Part shown: positions 17,339 to 26,848 of the stretch, in pieces | Layout of the letters: the number at the start of each line of letters is the position of its first letter | Position numbering within the stretch: the first letter of the stretch is position 1 | Assembly: GCA_938023705.1 (NCBI GenBank) | Contig: CALJDJ010000070.1 | Location: 1 to 64,000, forward strand | DNA: 64,000 bases | Reading direction: 5' to 3' | Source of the DNA: an uncultured Collinsella sp. | Lineage (GTDB): Bacteria > Actinomycetota > Coriobacteriia > Coriobacteriales > Coriobacteriaceae | Notes under the pieces: generated by a model | Database searches by the model: none | What the model was told of the DNA's origin: nothing | What the model saw: only the letters and a program-made list of their open reading frames with translations | Position numbers and translations under genes: made by a program

Positions 17339-19849
17339 CTACACCAAAGGGTGATGTTTGAAATCCCAGGAGGTTTCAACCGAATCCCAATCGGTTTTTG
17401 ATAGTTCGCGGCACAAGTCGACCATGTCATTGACCGACGGCTCCTGTTCCTCGTTCTGAATGATCGGGTAAGTTGCGATTTGGCCTACCTCGAAATTAAG
17501 CGTCGGCGAGAGCATGCTTGCGACACGCATGATCACGGAGCTGTTACAAGCTCCCTGGAGATACTTGAGTGACTCCTCGTCGCTAAAAACACTCGTGCCC
17601 GCCACATCAAAGATATGCCCAGCAGGCTTAAAACGAAACGCAATAGACCCGCTTGAAATCTTCGACCAGGTAATCGATGGGCTAAAGAAGCAGTTTGTAT
17701 TCTGTGGCCTGGAAAGCAATCTACCATTCAGGTCTTTGTAATTACGGATCTCCTGTCCGTCATTCTCCCAGTTAACAACTGAGCTATTATTTCCGTACCA
17801 TTTGCGGAAGTCGCCGCCCTTGTTGTAGGGGAACCACTTACAAGCGCTTTCGATCGACTCTTGAATAGACCCACAGGAATAGATGCTCTTGCAATCATCG
17901 ACTTCCCACCACTCGCGAACGAAACGAGCGTTTTCGCCAGTAGCAAGCCCTTGGCGAGGCTTGCCATACTCACTGAGCTGTTTTGCGTTTCCAAACGCAT
18001 CCAGAAGAGCGTCACTGGCCCAGTAGGCTATGGGGGTGCCGGGGATTTGCTTGAAGGTGTCGGCATCGCGGCGGTAGAACCAGCCGCAATCGGGGTTTTG
18101 GATGGCCTCGACCAGTTTGAGCCTCTTGGCCTCAGAGCCGTTGATATCAACAAGGCGCACATAGGCGCCCTCGGCGTCCGAATGCTGGTTGTAGATCACG
18201 TCAGCTGTAACGTTGACGACCTCGCCGCCGATAGCATCAAACGCGCGAGGTCCCAGATGGGCCATGGAAACGACTGTCTTATTGTCGATAACCTTGGCGC
18301 GCATCTTCTCAAAGCTGCCCAGGAACATCCAACTCTGCATGGTAACCATTGCGGCATAGCCCTTATCTTCGACAAGGTTAAAACCGCGCTCGATAAAGCA
18401 CGTGCACAGGTCGCTCTTCACGTCGGGGTAGTTCTTCTTGACCCACTTGCTCATGAAGGGGTTAAAGCTGCTACTGCCCATATACGGAGGATTCGCAACG
18501 GTGCAGGTAAAACGACGGGACAGCTTCTCGCAGATGGCGGCAGCGCTTTCGAGCTTAGTTTTGGCCGTAGCGGCAAAAAGGTCATCGGAACAACTCGCGG
18601 CGGCAGCCTTGAGCTCGTCGATCTCGTCCTCTGAAGGATTGAACAGCGAACCGATCTCGCCCAAATGGCTCAGCTCCTCGGCGAGCTTCTTGTTGCCCGG
18701 GAGCTCGTCCTCTCCCAGCGGGATGCTCGAGAGCACGGTAACGTCGGCGCGCACGGCGCGCTTGAAAAAGCGACGATCGTGCTCGCGGGCGCACATGGCA
18801 AGCGCCAGCTCCGCGATCTGTGCCGCGCGGGAATCGATTTCCATACCTGCAAGGTTTTTAGTAAGAATGAGCTCGGGAATCTCGCGCTCACGATAGCCAC
18901 GCTCTTCGTACATATGAAAGAGCAGCTCAAACGCATAGACCAGGATATGGCCCGAGCCACATGCGGGGTCACAGAGGGTTATCTCCTCGGGGCTCGAGAT
19001 GCGGATGAAGTCCTCATGCTCAGCATCGGGCTCGATGTAATATTTCATGCGCTCGCGTAGCGAACTCCCCGGATTGTTGAGCATCCACAGACGGCCGAGC
19101 GAGTTCTCGACCATATAGCGCACGATCCACTCGGGGGTGAAGAGCTGCGTGGCGGGCGCGATGTCCGCCGCCGCTGCCTTGCGCTTGGACTTGAAGAACT
19201 CGTCTTTAACGTCGGCATTGTAGTACTGATACATCCAGCCCAGAACGGTCACGCCCTCGCGCCAGTCCTCGTCAGTGAGAATGGTGTTGAGTTTGCCCAC
19301 CACGCCGTCGGACATCATGAGGCCCTGGGGCAACAGCAACTCCATGGCTCCGCCCACGCGCTCAAAGACACCCGGCAGGCAATCGGCAAGCTCCTCGCAC
19401 TGAGCCACAAACAGGTAGCGCCACAACGGTTCATCCAAGCCCGCCATCTTGAGCTCGGCTATGCGATCGGTATCGGCCGTCGCTATCTCTACGTCCAGCG
19501 CGTTCTCCACGGCCTCGCTGCCATGGCTGCCGTCCGCACGACTTAGCATGCGCATACGGCTGGGAAGCCATCCGCGTGCATCCATGAAGCGAATGGCCAC
19601 GATGCGGTTGAACCAGGTGTAGGCCGCACGGTCGCGCAGCGCCTCGTGACCCACCTCTGCCTGCATGCGCAGTAGTTCGTCGCGTTGCTCAATCTCAGCC
19701 GGACTTAGGGGCAGGCCGTTGACGGTCTCGGACCCAACGGGCGCGGGCGCAGGTTCGGTGATGCCGTAGCGCACCATCTGCGCCTCCACGCCTTTGATGA
19801 GCTCCGTACGGGCCCAGGTGCAGAAGCTCTTAAGAGCAGAATCGTTCAT
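17339..19849 (-). CDS. pglX: BREX adenine methyltransferase PglX, N-terminal part
   Basis: PglX methylates adenine in the BREX host-marking site. This 836-residue part contains the family opening (CTWARTELIKGVEAQM, AYTWFNRIVAIRFMDARGWLPSR), the SAM motif DPACGSGH at 294-301 and the catalytic NPPY at 453-456, then a target-recognition region. It ends at ETSWDFKHHPLV followed by TAG, where an ordinary PglX would continue for some 320 residues; those are encoded separately at 15583. The last ~650 bp are lower in GC (28 of 60 in the 60 bases from 17701) than the catalytic part, consistent with exchange of the recognition region. The gene follows brxC by 66 nt. Confidence 0.93.
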   Translation of the reverse strand: MNDSALKSFCTWARTELIKGVEAQMVRYGITEPAPAPVGSETVNGLPLSPAEIEQRDELLRMQAEVGHEALRDRAAYTWFNRIVAIRFMDARGWLPSRMRMLSRADGSHGSEAVENALDVEIATADTDRIAELKMAGLDEPLWRYLFVAQCEELADCLPGVFERVGGAMELLLPQGLMMSDGVVGKLNTILTDEDWREGVTVLGWMYQYYNADVKDEFFKSKRKAAAADIAPATQLFTPEWIVRYMVENSLGRLWMLNNPGSSLRERMKYYIEPDAEHEDFIRISSPEEITLCDPACGSGHILVYAFELLFHMYEERGYREREIPELILTKNLAGMEIDSRAAQIAELALAMCAREHDRRFFKRAVRADVTVLSSIPLGEDELPGNKKLAEELSHLGEIGSLFNPSEDEIDELKAAAASCSDDLFAATAKTKLESAAAICEKLSRRFTCTVANPPYMGSSSFNPFMSKWVKKNYPDVKSDLCTCFIERGFNLVEDKGYAAMVTMQSWMFLGSFEKMRAKVIDNKTVVSMAHLGPRAFDAIGGEVVNVTADVIYNQHSDAEGAYVRLVDINGSEAKRLKLVEAIQNPDCGWFYRRDADTFKQIPGTPIAYWASDALLDAFGNAKQLSEYGKPRQGLATGENARFVREWWEVDDCKSIYSCGSIQESIESACKWFPYNKGGDFRKWYGNNSSVVNWENDGQEIRNYKDLNGRLLSRPQNTNCFFSPSITWSKISSGSIAFRFKPAGHIFDVAGTSVFSDEESLKYLQGACNSSVIMRVASMLSPTLNFEVGQIATYPIIQNEEQEPSVNDMVDLCRELSKTDWDSVETSWDFKHHPLV

Positions 19850-19915
19850 GGTTGATGAGCCTTTCTAAACGCCATAAGCCACCGGTGCGCGCTTTGGCAC
19901 CGGTGGCTCCGCGGG

Positions 19916-22900
19916 TTAGTTGATACGGATCTCGTCGTTTGCAGCGAGCGCCTGCATAAGGCGGGAGCGCAGGTCGTCCACGTAGCGCTCCACGTCCTCT
20001 GCGGACAAGAGACGACTCGGCTTGGCCAGATCGGCGCGGCGCACAGTCTTGATCTTGCGCTGGGGCTTGGGCGCGGGCACGGGAGCAGACGATGCGGCGC
20101 CCTTGTTGGAGACCTTCTTGACCACCTCACCCGTACTCGTGACCTCGGTGGTGCGGCGCTCGTTGTCCATACGCATGCGGGCCGCATCCACAGCGTCGTA
20201 CATCCCGTTGGTTGCTGCGCTGAGCCAGTTGGCCCAGTTAGTCGCGGCAACACTCAGCTCGTTGAGGCTTTGAGCACTGTGGGCACGGTTTTTGAACGAC
20301 TCGTATTTGGCACCGGCGTCTGCAATGGCATCCTTGGCTTGATTGACAAAGCCCTTTTGACTCTCAGCCTGTGCCTGCAGGTCTTGCAGATCGCTCTCGA
20401 TTCGGCACAAAAACTCATTGCGGCGGATGCCCAGCAGCTTTTTCATGTCGTCCTCGACGGGATCCATAAGCGGCTGCAGGTCTTTAATGCGGCCGTAGGG
20501 CTTGGGATCTTTGAGAACCTCACGCACCTTTGCCACATTCTCAACCGCGCTGGGAATGTCATCGGAGCCATACTCGATACCCTCGGTGCGGCTCAAGAAA
20601 TCCTTGGCGTGGTCAAACGCCGTTCGTTGGTTGGACTCGAAGAACTCAACCACCTTATCAAAGTCTTCCTTGGCATCGAGCAAACGCTCCTCATGCTTGG
20701 TGAACGTGGTCAAGAACGCCTCGGCCTCGTTCTGGTCCTTAAGGACGTCGGCCACCTCCGAGCGCATCTTCTCGCACTCGTCCTCACCGGGATACGGGTA
20801 GGCCGGCTTGATGCCCGTGTAGTAGTCGCGTGCCATGGCGAGGCACGCCTCGCGCAAGCCCTCAAGGCGCTCTTTGAGCTCGGCCACGAGCTTATCCTCG
20901 TTGGAGGGCACGGTCTTGAGATCAAACAGATCACGCATGAGCTCGCCCGTGGCGCGCAGCAACCGGTCGCTCATGCGCACGCGCAAGCGCACCTGGGCCT
21001 TATCGGCATCCTTGCGCAGGAGTGCCACCATGCGGCTATCGTTAGCTTGAACCGTCTGGCCGCCAAACAGCACCTGCGCGCGCTGCTCCACCACAAGCTG
21101 CGCCACCACATTTGCGATGTCGACCTCGCGCCAGCCAAAGGGCCTTTGCTGGTACTGGCGCTGGATATCGCCCATAGCGGTATCCAGATGGCGCTGGTGC
21201 TGCACTTTGAGGTAGTCCTCGACCTCCTTGAGCGCACGCGTGTTACCCGCGTTCATGCCAGCGAGCCCCGCTTGAACGTTACCCGCCAGAGTGGAGCGGA
21301 TATCGGAATCGCTCGTGACCGGCGCGCCGATATAGCCGGCCTTTTCAAAGACCACATCGCACAGCTGCGCCAGCACCTGCTCAAAGACCTGGGCGGGCTT
21401 GGCAGCACGGATCTCAATCATGCGCCCGTTGACGGCGCATCGTGCATGGAGCACCGCCTCAGCCAAAAGAGCGTCAGCCTCTTTCTCGTTAAAGTCCTTC
21501 TCGCGCATTTTGGCCTCGACGATCTGGCGGGTACTCAGCGGTAGCTCCTGCAGGTTGCGCGTCTGGGCGTACATGCGAATCTTAGCGGCGTTGACGAGTG
21601 GGGCCCAATAATCCACCTCGTCGCTCAAGGCCACGATGGCCTTATCCACGGATTTCAATGCCAGCTCGGCATCGTCCGCACGGCCCAGATCGCTGGCCAT
21701 GGTCACCACTGATAGTTCCATGCCGCCCATGTTGGATCCATGAATCGAGCCATCCACGTAGCGGTCAAAGGGGAAGTCGTTGGTCCCGCGGTTGAGTTTG
21801 CGCGCAGTGTAGATGCTTTCGAACAGGCGCTTCTTGATGTACTCAATCACCTTCGCGTTGTCGATCGGGGTGCGTGCGATCTCCTGCGCTATCTCCTGCT
21901 CCTCGTCGGTGAGGAAGCTATAGGTATCGCCCTGGCGTGCCACGTAGCTCTCGCGCTCCAAGCGGGCGAGAGATTCCTTGACGCGGTCCTTAAGGGCGCG
22001 CTTATCCACGTCCAGGCTATCGATCATAAGGATGGAGATGTTCTCGACCGTGGCCTTGACGTAGCCGATGTAGCGGATCAAGTACAGGAGCTTAAGCACC
22101 CGGACATCGTAGCTCTCAAGACCCTCTGCGTTTTCAGCCGCGCGCTCCGCACAGACGACGACCTGATTGATGCCGTGCTCCAAATCCTTGGAGATTGTGT
22201 CGAAGAAGCGCCAGAACGGCACGAGTGCACCAGTCTGGTCATGCTGGATGGCCTGAGCGCTCTCCTGAAACGCGCTCAGCATGGAGCGCTCACCCGTGGA
22301 CATGTGCTTGGCCTTAACACCGTGCTTGCGTACCTCGGTCATCACGTCGGGCAGAAGCTTAAACTGGTAGCCCACAAACGGGTAGCTGGCCACAAAATCC
22401 TTGGAGTTGGCGAAGCCGGCAAGGTCGGAGCGCGAGCCACCCTCAAAGGTAAAGTTGTTTTTGAGGACGGCGGCGTCTTGCTCGTAGACCTGTGCAAGCA
22501 TATCGGCCGCCGGCGCGGTCTTCTCGAGCACACGGCGCTGGATGACCTCGTCCACGCTGGAGCTGGAGAGCGAAAGGCGGGTATTGAAGCGGCCTTGGAT
22601 CTTTGAAAAGTCGTTGCCCACGGGCAGGCTCAGGTTGTCGATGGCCTCCTGGCTCGTGACCATCACCCACACGCGGCCACCGCAGGCGGCACCCAGCTCC
22701 TCGACGATGGTCTGAAGACTCAACATAAGGCTTGGATCCCGGTCGTTTGTAATAAACTGACCCACCTCGTCGACCATAAAGAGCAGACGGTAGTTGCCGC
22801 CGTGGGCCGCTGCCTGAGCGTCTACATAGTCCTTGACCTTTTTGGCAAAGACATCGGGGGCCAAAACCTCGTCCTCAGAACCCTCAAGCCAGTTCCATGC

Positions 22901-23578
22901 GGCCTTTTCGCTCATGCCGAGCACGCTCTGCAGCACCTCGACGACGTCGTCCTCAAAGTAGCTGTAGGTGTCGCGGGTCTGGAGCCAGGACTCGCCGTTG
23001 ACGCGCTCAAAGGCCTCGCGGAACTCCTGGGTCTTGCCCAGGGAATCGATGTAGTCCTCGAGCTTTGCAAGCTTGAGGTCCTCGCCGTAGAAGCCGCGCG
23101 CCTCGTAGAACATGCGCTCAAAGCCGCGAAGCAGCGCCGTGGGAGCCGTATCACCCTGCTTCCACTGGCCCGCCTTGCTATCGATGTTAAAGAGGATGGC
23201 CTGCGTGGGCACCGAGCACGCGCGCTCCATGGCAGCCGCGACCATGGGGTCGACGATTTTGCCGTCAAAGTAGCGGATGGCGCTCTTGCCGCCGATCTGG
23301 CGATTCTCGAGCAGGTAGCTCAGCATCTTGAGGAAGTGCGATTTACCGGAACCGAAGAAACCACTGATCCACACGCCGATCTTGTCGGTGCGCGCATCGA
23401 TGGCATCGCCGTAGGCCTTGAAGAACGTGGCAAAGTGCCTCTGCAACTCGCGCGTCACCACGTACTCGTCAAGCTCCTGGCGGATGGACCCATCTTTTGA
23501 ATCCTGGACCTTGACCACGCCGTTGATGGAGCGGTTGATGTCTTTTGCAAAGAGGTCGCGAATGATCGTGTTGTCCAT
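19916..23578 (-). CDS. brxC: BREX ATPase BrxC
   Basis: BrxC is the large P-loop ATPase of BREX. The 1220-residue protein has Walker A FFGSGKS at residues 74-80 and Walker B LLFMVDE at 265-271, and a long helical C-terminal half (LEGLREACLAMARDYYTG, KDPKPYGRIKDLQPLMDPVEDDMKKLLG). AAAGGAG precedes the ATG. Length and order (after brxB, before pglX) are canonical for type 1 systems. The C-terminus ends in a charged segment with EDVERYVDDLRSRLMQAL. Confidence 0.95.
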   Translation of the reverse strand: MDNTIIRDLFAKDINRSINGVVKVQDSKDGSIRQELDEYVVTRELQRHFATFFKAYGDAIDARTDKIGVWISGFFGSGKSHFLKMLSYLLENRQIGGKSAIRYFDGKIVDPMVAAAMERACSVPTQAILFNIDSKAGQWKQGDTAPTALLRGFERMFYEARGFYGEDLKLAKLEDYIDSLGKTQEFREAFERVNGESWLQTRDTYSYFEDDVVEVLQSVLGMSEKAAWNWLEGSEDEVLAPDVFAKKVKDYVDAQAAAHGGNYRLLFMVDEVGQFITNDRDPSLMLSLQTIVEELGAACGGRVWVMVTSQEAIDNLSLPVGNDFSKIQGRFNTRLSLSSSSVDEVIQRRVLEKTAPAADMLAQVYEQDAAVLKNNFTFEGGSRSDLAGFANSKDFVASYPFVGYQFKLLPDVMTEVRKHGVKAKHMSTGERSMLSAFQESAQAIQHDQTGALVPFWRFFDTISKDLEHGINQVVVCAERAAENAEGLESYDVRVLKLLYLIRYIGYVKATVENISILMIDSLDVDKRALKDRVKESLARLERESYVARQGDTYSFLTDEEQEIAQEIARTPIDNAKVIEYIKKRLFESIYTARKLNRGTNDFPFDRYVDGSIHGSNMGGMELSVVTMASDLGRADDAELALKSVDKAIVALSDEVDYWAPLVNAAKIRMYAQTRNLQELPLSTRQIVEAKMREKDFNEKEADALLAEAVLHARCAVNGRMIEIRAAKPAQVFEQVLAQLCDVVFEKAGYIGAPVTSDSDIRSTLAGNVQAGLAGMNAGNTRALKEVEDYLKVQHQRHLDTAMGDIQRQYQQRPFGWREVDIANVVAQLVVEQRAQVLFGGQTVQANDSRMVALLRKDADKAQVRLRVRMSDRLLRATGELMRDLFDLKTVPSNEDKLVAELKERLEGLREACLAMARDYYTGIKPAYPYPGEDECEKMRSEVADVLKDQNEAEAFLTTFTKHEERLLDAKEDFDKVVEFFESNQRTAFDHAKDFLSRTEGIEYGSDDIPSAVENVAKVREVLKDPKPYGRIKDLQPLMDPVEDDMKKLLGIRRNEFLCRIESDLQDLQAQAESQKGFVNQAKDAIADAGAKYESFKNRAHSAQSLNELSVAATNWANWLSAATNGMYDAVDAARMRMDNERRTTEVTSTGEVVKKVSNKGAASSAPVPAPKPQRKIKTVRRADLAKPSRLLSAEDVERYVDDLRSRLMQALAANDEIRIN

Positions 23579-23656
23579 GGGTGCTCCTTTGGGTTTGGGA
23601 ACGTTATGGCAAAGGGTTGTTACCGGCGACAGGGACTTGCCTGCGGGGAGCCGTGC

Positions 23657-24349
23657 TTACGAGATATCGATGGCGCGGTAGTAGTTATCGGCCGGCAGAC
23701 GGTTAAAGAGCTGGAAAGAAGAGCCGTTGAAACTGCCCGGATAGGCAGCGACCACCGGCACCTCATCAAAATCCGCAAGCATGCAATGGAGAAGCGTGTG
23801 CATGCGAAAGAATGGGAAGACCTCGCCCGCGCCGGTGAGGAGAACGACGTCTCCAGGCGCGTGCGGCTCGGTCTGCTCAAGGATGTACGCGGCGACTTTC
23901 TCGGGCGAGGCGAACTTGGCCACGTCCTCGAGCACGCGCTGGGTACCGCGGCGCTCCTCTTGGCGTGGGATGGCCTTAAGGACACGGCGCTTTTCGAGAA
24001 TTGCCAGCACGGCGTCGTAGAGGTTCACGACCTTGAGCGTGCACGGAAGCTTGTCGGCCTCGGCATCGCGTGAAAGGGCGTCAAATAATGCACGCGCCTC
24101 AAACTCCAGCGCGGGGTCGTAGCAAAAGGTGTGGAAGCCGATCTCATTGCCTATGCCCTTGTTGGCCAAAAAGTCCTCGCTGCATAGGCACTCGCGCAGA
24201 AGCTGCGCGCATCGCTCAAATTCCTGACGGGCGTGCTCGGAGCGGACATGCGCCGCCACGACGCTCTTGCGGGAATGGATGCCGATATTGGTGGTGAGAT
24301 CGGTCGCCGGGGTGATAGCAGGTTCGGCGGCGTTGTTGACGGGAGCCAC
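23657..24349 (-). CDS. brxB: BREX protein BrxB (DUF1788)
   Basis: A 230-residue member of the DUF1788 family found in every type 1 BREX system. Diagnostic segments are CSEDFLANKGIGNEIGFHTFCYDP, VVLLTGAGEVFPFFRMHTLLHCM, YPGSFNGSSFQLFNRL and the final DNYYRAIDIS. Its biochemical role is unsettled. The start is GTG, one nucleotide after the brxA stop, implying translational coupling. The first ~30 residues are extra compared with shorter homologues. Confidence 0.93.
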   Translation of the reverse strand: MAPVNNAAEPAITPATDLTTNIGIHSRKSVVAAHVRSEHARQEFERCAQLLRECLCSEDFLANKGIGNEIGFHTFCYDPALEFEARALFDALSRDAEADKLPCTLKVVNLYDAVLAILEKRRVLKAIPRQEERRGTQRVLEDVAKFASPEKVAAYILEQTEPHAPGDVVLLTGAGEVFPFFRMHTLLHCMLADFDEVPVVAAYPGSFNGSSFQLFNRLPADNYYRAIDIS

Positions 24350-24350
24350 G

Positions 24351-25001
24351 CTACATCACCACCCTGCCGGTAAGGGCCGCGATAAGCGACTGCTCGCCCA
24401 GCAGAACCAAGGCTCGCTCGACATCGGAATCGAGGAAGAGTGGTGACAGGCGCTCGGACTCCGGGCCCTGGCCCTCGCCGATAAGGCCGGCATGGCGGAG
24501 CGTCTGGCGGAGCGAGCCCTTAATGCGCTTGACCGTGGCCTCAGTCCAGCGGGCCGCGTCCGGATACTCCGTGGTAAAGCGTGTCATAAAGGCGTTGAGG
24601 TCAACCGCCGTAAAGGCATAATCGAAGTTTTGTAGGCGCTCCCCTACCTCGACGAGCACGAGCTCGCGCACGATATCGTAGCGGCAGATCATGCTGTAGA
24701 AGATGGCCTGGCCCGCCTGCGTGGGAGTGCCGGATGCCATGAGCCTGGTTAGGGATGACACGGCCTCGACGGCGATATTGGAGTCGATGCCACGCACGGC
24801 GCATGCGGCGTCCGTGGGCACCATGGCGTCGAGGCGTCGAAGGCACACGGTTGCGCGGTTGGCGACCATGCGCTCCGTGGGATATTGAAAGAGGTTCTCG
24901 CTCTTTACGCGTACAATGACCTGCTCGTCGCTTGCGCCCTGCATACGAAGGGCAGCGACGATGCGCATCTCATGCGGGAGGAATTGCTCGCGGGTGAGCA
25001 C
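24351..25001 (-). CDS. brxA: BREX protein BrxA (DUF1819)
   Basis: BrxA is the first gene of type 1 BREX operons and a small helical DNA-binding protein (DUF1819). The 216-residue reading shows IVAALRMQGASDEQVIVRVKSENLFQYPTERMVANRATVCLRRLD and AIFYSMICRYDIVRELVLVEVGERL, the expected core. The only upstream start in this frame is a GTG whose G is the last base of a ten-G run; a stop (TAA) lies 10 codons before it. No normal ribosome site exists apart from the G run itself, and the N-terminus looks slightly short, so the true start or the true tract length may differ. Confidence 0.85.
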   Translation of the reverse strand: MLTREQFLPHEMRIVAALRMQGASDEQVIVRVKSENLFQYPTERMVANRATVCLRRLDAMVPTDAACAVRGIDSNIAVEAVSSLTRLMASGTPTQAGQAIFYSMICRYDIVRELVLVEVGERLQNFDYAFTAVDLNAFMTRFTTEYPDAARWTEATVKRIKGSLRQTLRHAGLIGEGQGPESERLSPLFLDSDVERALVLLGEQSLIAALTGRVVM

Positions 25002-25010
25002 CCCCCCCCC
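25001..25010. repeat. Ten-base C/G homopolymer at the brxA start
   Basis: Ten C on the plus strand, read as ten G on the brxA strand, overlap the GTG start codon. Tracts of this kind mutate by slipped-strand mispairing. Poly-G length changes in pglX cause phase variation of the related Pgl system of Streptomyces coelicolor. It may equally be a place of sequencing error. Confidence 0.8.
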
Positions 25011-25342
25011 GAACGCTTTTTGTGGTTATATCCACAGTACACGCTCCAAGGGTGTCAAAGGCTGTCACAAGTGCGCCGCAACCCGGCAGGCAGGTGCGGC
25101 GCACATGACAATAATCATACCTGTTGGTAAAAAAGTTACCACGCCCAGAGTGTCAAATGTTGAGCAACAAAATTAAATCCGGTTAACGGTCATTTTCGCA
25201 GCTCAGAAGCTTTGACGAGGTCGCCCCAAATCACACTTGCCAGACAACCGCGCTTACGAATGCAGGCACGCACACGCCCAACGCCATCCTCCGCTATATT
25301 CAACATAGAGTTATACATATGCTTCTATGTAAGGAGCTTCAT
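25011..25342. promoter_or_regulatory. Divergent control region of BREX operon and small gene
   Basis: This gene-free stretch is AT-richer than its surroundings. On the BREX strand TTGACA (25053-25058) and TATAAC (25025-25030) resemble promoter elements but are 22 bp apart, too far for a standard promoter. TGTGG at 25021-25025 and CCACA at 25032-25036 form an inverted repeat over the -10-like site. No BrxR-type regulator gene is next to it. Confidence 0.4.
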
Positions 25343-25516
25343 ATGTCTGTCGTAAAGTCTATTTCTGATCAGACGCGCGCACTAACTACCATTCAGGAAC
25401 GCGAAGATCACATTCAACGTGCCATCGCTCGTGGCTACGACGACCTCACCAACGGTCGCGTGCGTCCTTGGGAGCAGGCAAAGGCAGAGGCAAATCGAAC
25501 GCGAGCCATCAGCTAA
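25343..25516 (+). CDS. Small orphan protein, antitoxin-like tail
   Basis: A 57-residue protein (begins MSVVKSISDQTRALT, ends EANRTRAIS). AAGGAG lies 6 nt before this ATG; an ATG 24 nt upstream has no ribosome site. The C-terminal part, YDDLTNGRVRPWEQAKAEAN, is reminiscent of the toxin-binding tails of small type II antitoxins, but no DNA-binding domain or partner toxin is seen next to it. It is divergent from brxA and shares its control region. The function is unknown; the antitoxin idea is inference. Confidence 0.6.
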   Translation: MSVVKSISDQTRALTTIQEREDHIQRAIARGYDDLTNGRVRPWEQAKAEANRTRAIS

Positions 25517-25652
25517 GGTCGCCCCTCCCCCATGTAACCATCCTGTAAATCATAGCGGCGCACTCGAGTTTTACCATGATGCGGTCGCGCCTAGCGCTCC
25601 ACTGTGCTAAAGTATCCCGAACGTTCAAACGACTATAAGGGGGACCTAGAAG

Positions 25653-26777
25653 ATGGCACGTGTGCACAACTTCTCAGCTGGCCCGGCCGCACTGCCCACC
25701 AGCGTGCTCGCCGAGATCGCCGACGAGATGATGGACTACCGCGGTTGCGGCATGTCTGTGCTCGAGATGAGCCATCGATCTAGCATGTACCAGCAGATCA
25801 TCGACGACGCCGAGGCAACCCTGCGCCGCCTGCTGAGCATCCCCGGCAACTACCGTGTCCTGTTTTTGCAGGGCGGTGCCACGCTGCAGTTTGCGGGCAT
25901 TCCCATGAACCTCATGCGCCGCGGCCGCGCCGGCTACGTCGTGACCGGCAACTTCGCCAACAAGGCGTACAAGGAAGCCGCCAAGTACGGCGAGGCCGTG
26001 CTGCTCGCGAGCTCCGAGGACGCCAATTTCGACCGCATTCCCGCCATGGCCGACATCAACGCGCGCATTGCCGCCGAGGCCGCGGGCGGCGGGCTCGACT
26101 ACGTCTACATCTGCCAGAACAACACCATCTTTGGCACCATGTACCACGAGCTGCCTAACTTCGGCGACGTACCGCTGGTCGCCGATGTCTCGAGCTGCTT
26201 TTTGTCGCAGCCGCTCGACGTCGAGCGCTACGGACTCATCTACGCCGGCGCTCAGAAAAACGCCGGCGCCGCGGGCGTCACCGTGGTTATCGTGCGCGAC
26301 GACCTGATCGCCGACGGTCCAGCCTTTGCGCAGACGCCGCAGTACATGGACCTTAAGACCCAGGCCGCCAAGGGCTCCATGCTCAACACGCCCAACACCT
26401 TTGGTATCTACGTGTGCGGCAAGGTGTTCCGTTGGGTGGAGCAGACCGGCGGGCTTGCCGCCATGGCCGAGCACAACTGGGCCAAGGCCAATCTGCTCTA
26501 CGACCTGCTCGAGCGCAGCGAACTGTTCCACGGCACCGCGCAGGCCGACAGCCGCTCCATCGCCAACGTCACCTTCCGCACCGGCGATGCCGAGCTCGAT
26601 GCCGCCTTTGTCGCGGGCGCGGCCGAGCACCAGATTCAAAACGTCAAGGGCCATCGCCTGATAGGCGGCATGCGCGCCAGCGTCTACAACGCCGTGGACC
26701 TAGAAGACGTGCAGGCACTGGCCACGTATATGAAGGACTTCGAAGCACAGCATAGTTTGAGCCCGCGATCTAACTAG
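25653..26777 (+). CDS. serC: Phosphoserine aminotransferase
   Basis: SerC converts 3-phosphohydroxypyruvate and glutamate to phosphoserine, the second step of serine synthesis, using pyridoxal phosphate. The 374-residue protein starts with the family signature NFSAGPAALP, has MSHRS (substrate phosphate binding) at 39-43, LQGGAT at 72-77 and the PLP lysine K202 in GAQKNAG; HRLIGGMRASVYNA closes the family pattern. The upstream AAGGGGG is 12 nt away. It is followed by serA after 71 nt and the two are likely one operon. Confidence 0.97.
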   Translation: MARVHNFSAGPAALPTSVLAEIADEMMDYRGCGMSVLEMSHRSSMYQQIIDDAEATLRRLLSIPGNYRVLFLQGGATLQFAGIPMNLMRRGRAGYVVTGNFANKAYKEAAKYGEAVLLASSEDANFDRIPAMADINARIAAEAAGGGLDYVYICQNNTIFGTMYHELPNFGDVPLVADVSSCFLSQPLDVERYGLIYAGAQKNAGAAGVTVVIVRDDLIADGPAFAQTPQYMDLKTQAAKGSMLNTPNTFGIYVCGKVFRWVEQTGGLAAMAEHNWAKANLLYDLLERSELFHGTAQADSRSIANVTFRTGDAELDAAFVAGAAEHQIQNVKGHRLIGGMRASVYNAVDLEDVQALATYMKDFEAQHSLSPRSN

Positions 26778-26848
26778 CCCGCAACGCGCGGGCCGACCAG
26801 CCACCTCAGACCACCCTGTTTAGATCAAAACCCGCTAAGGAGTTTTCC

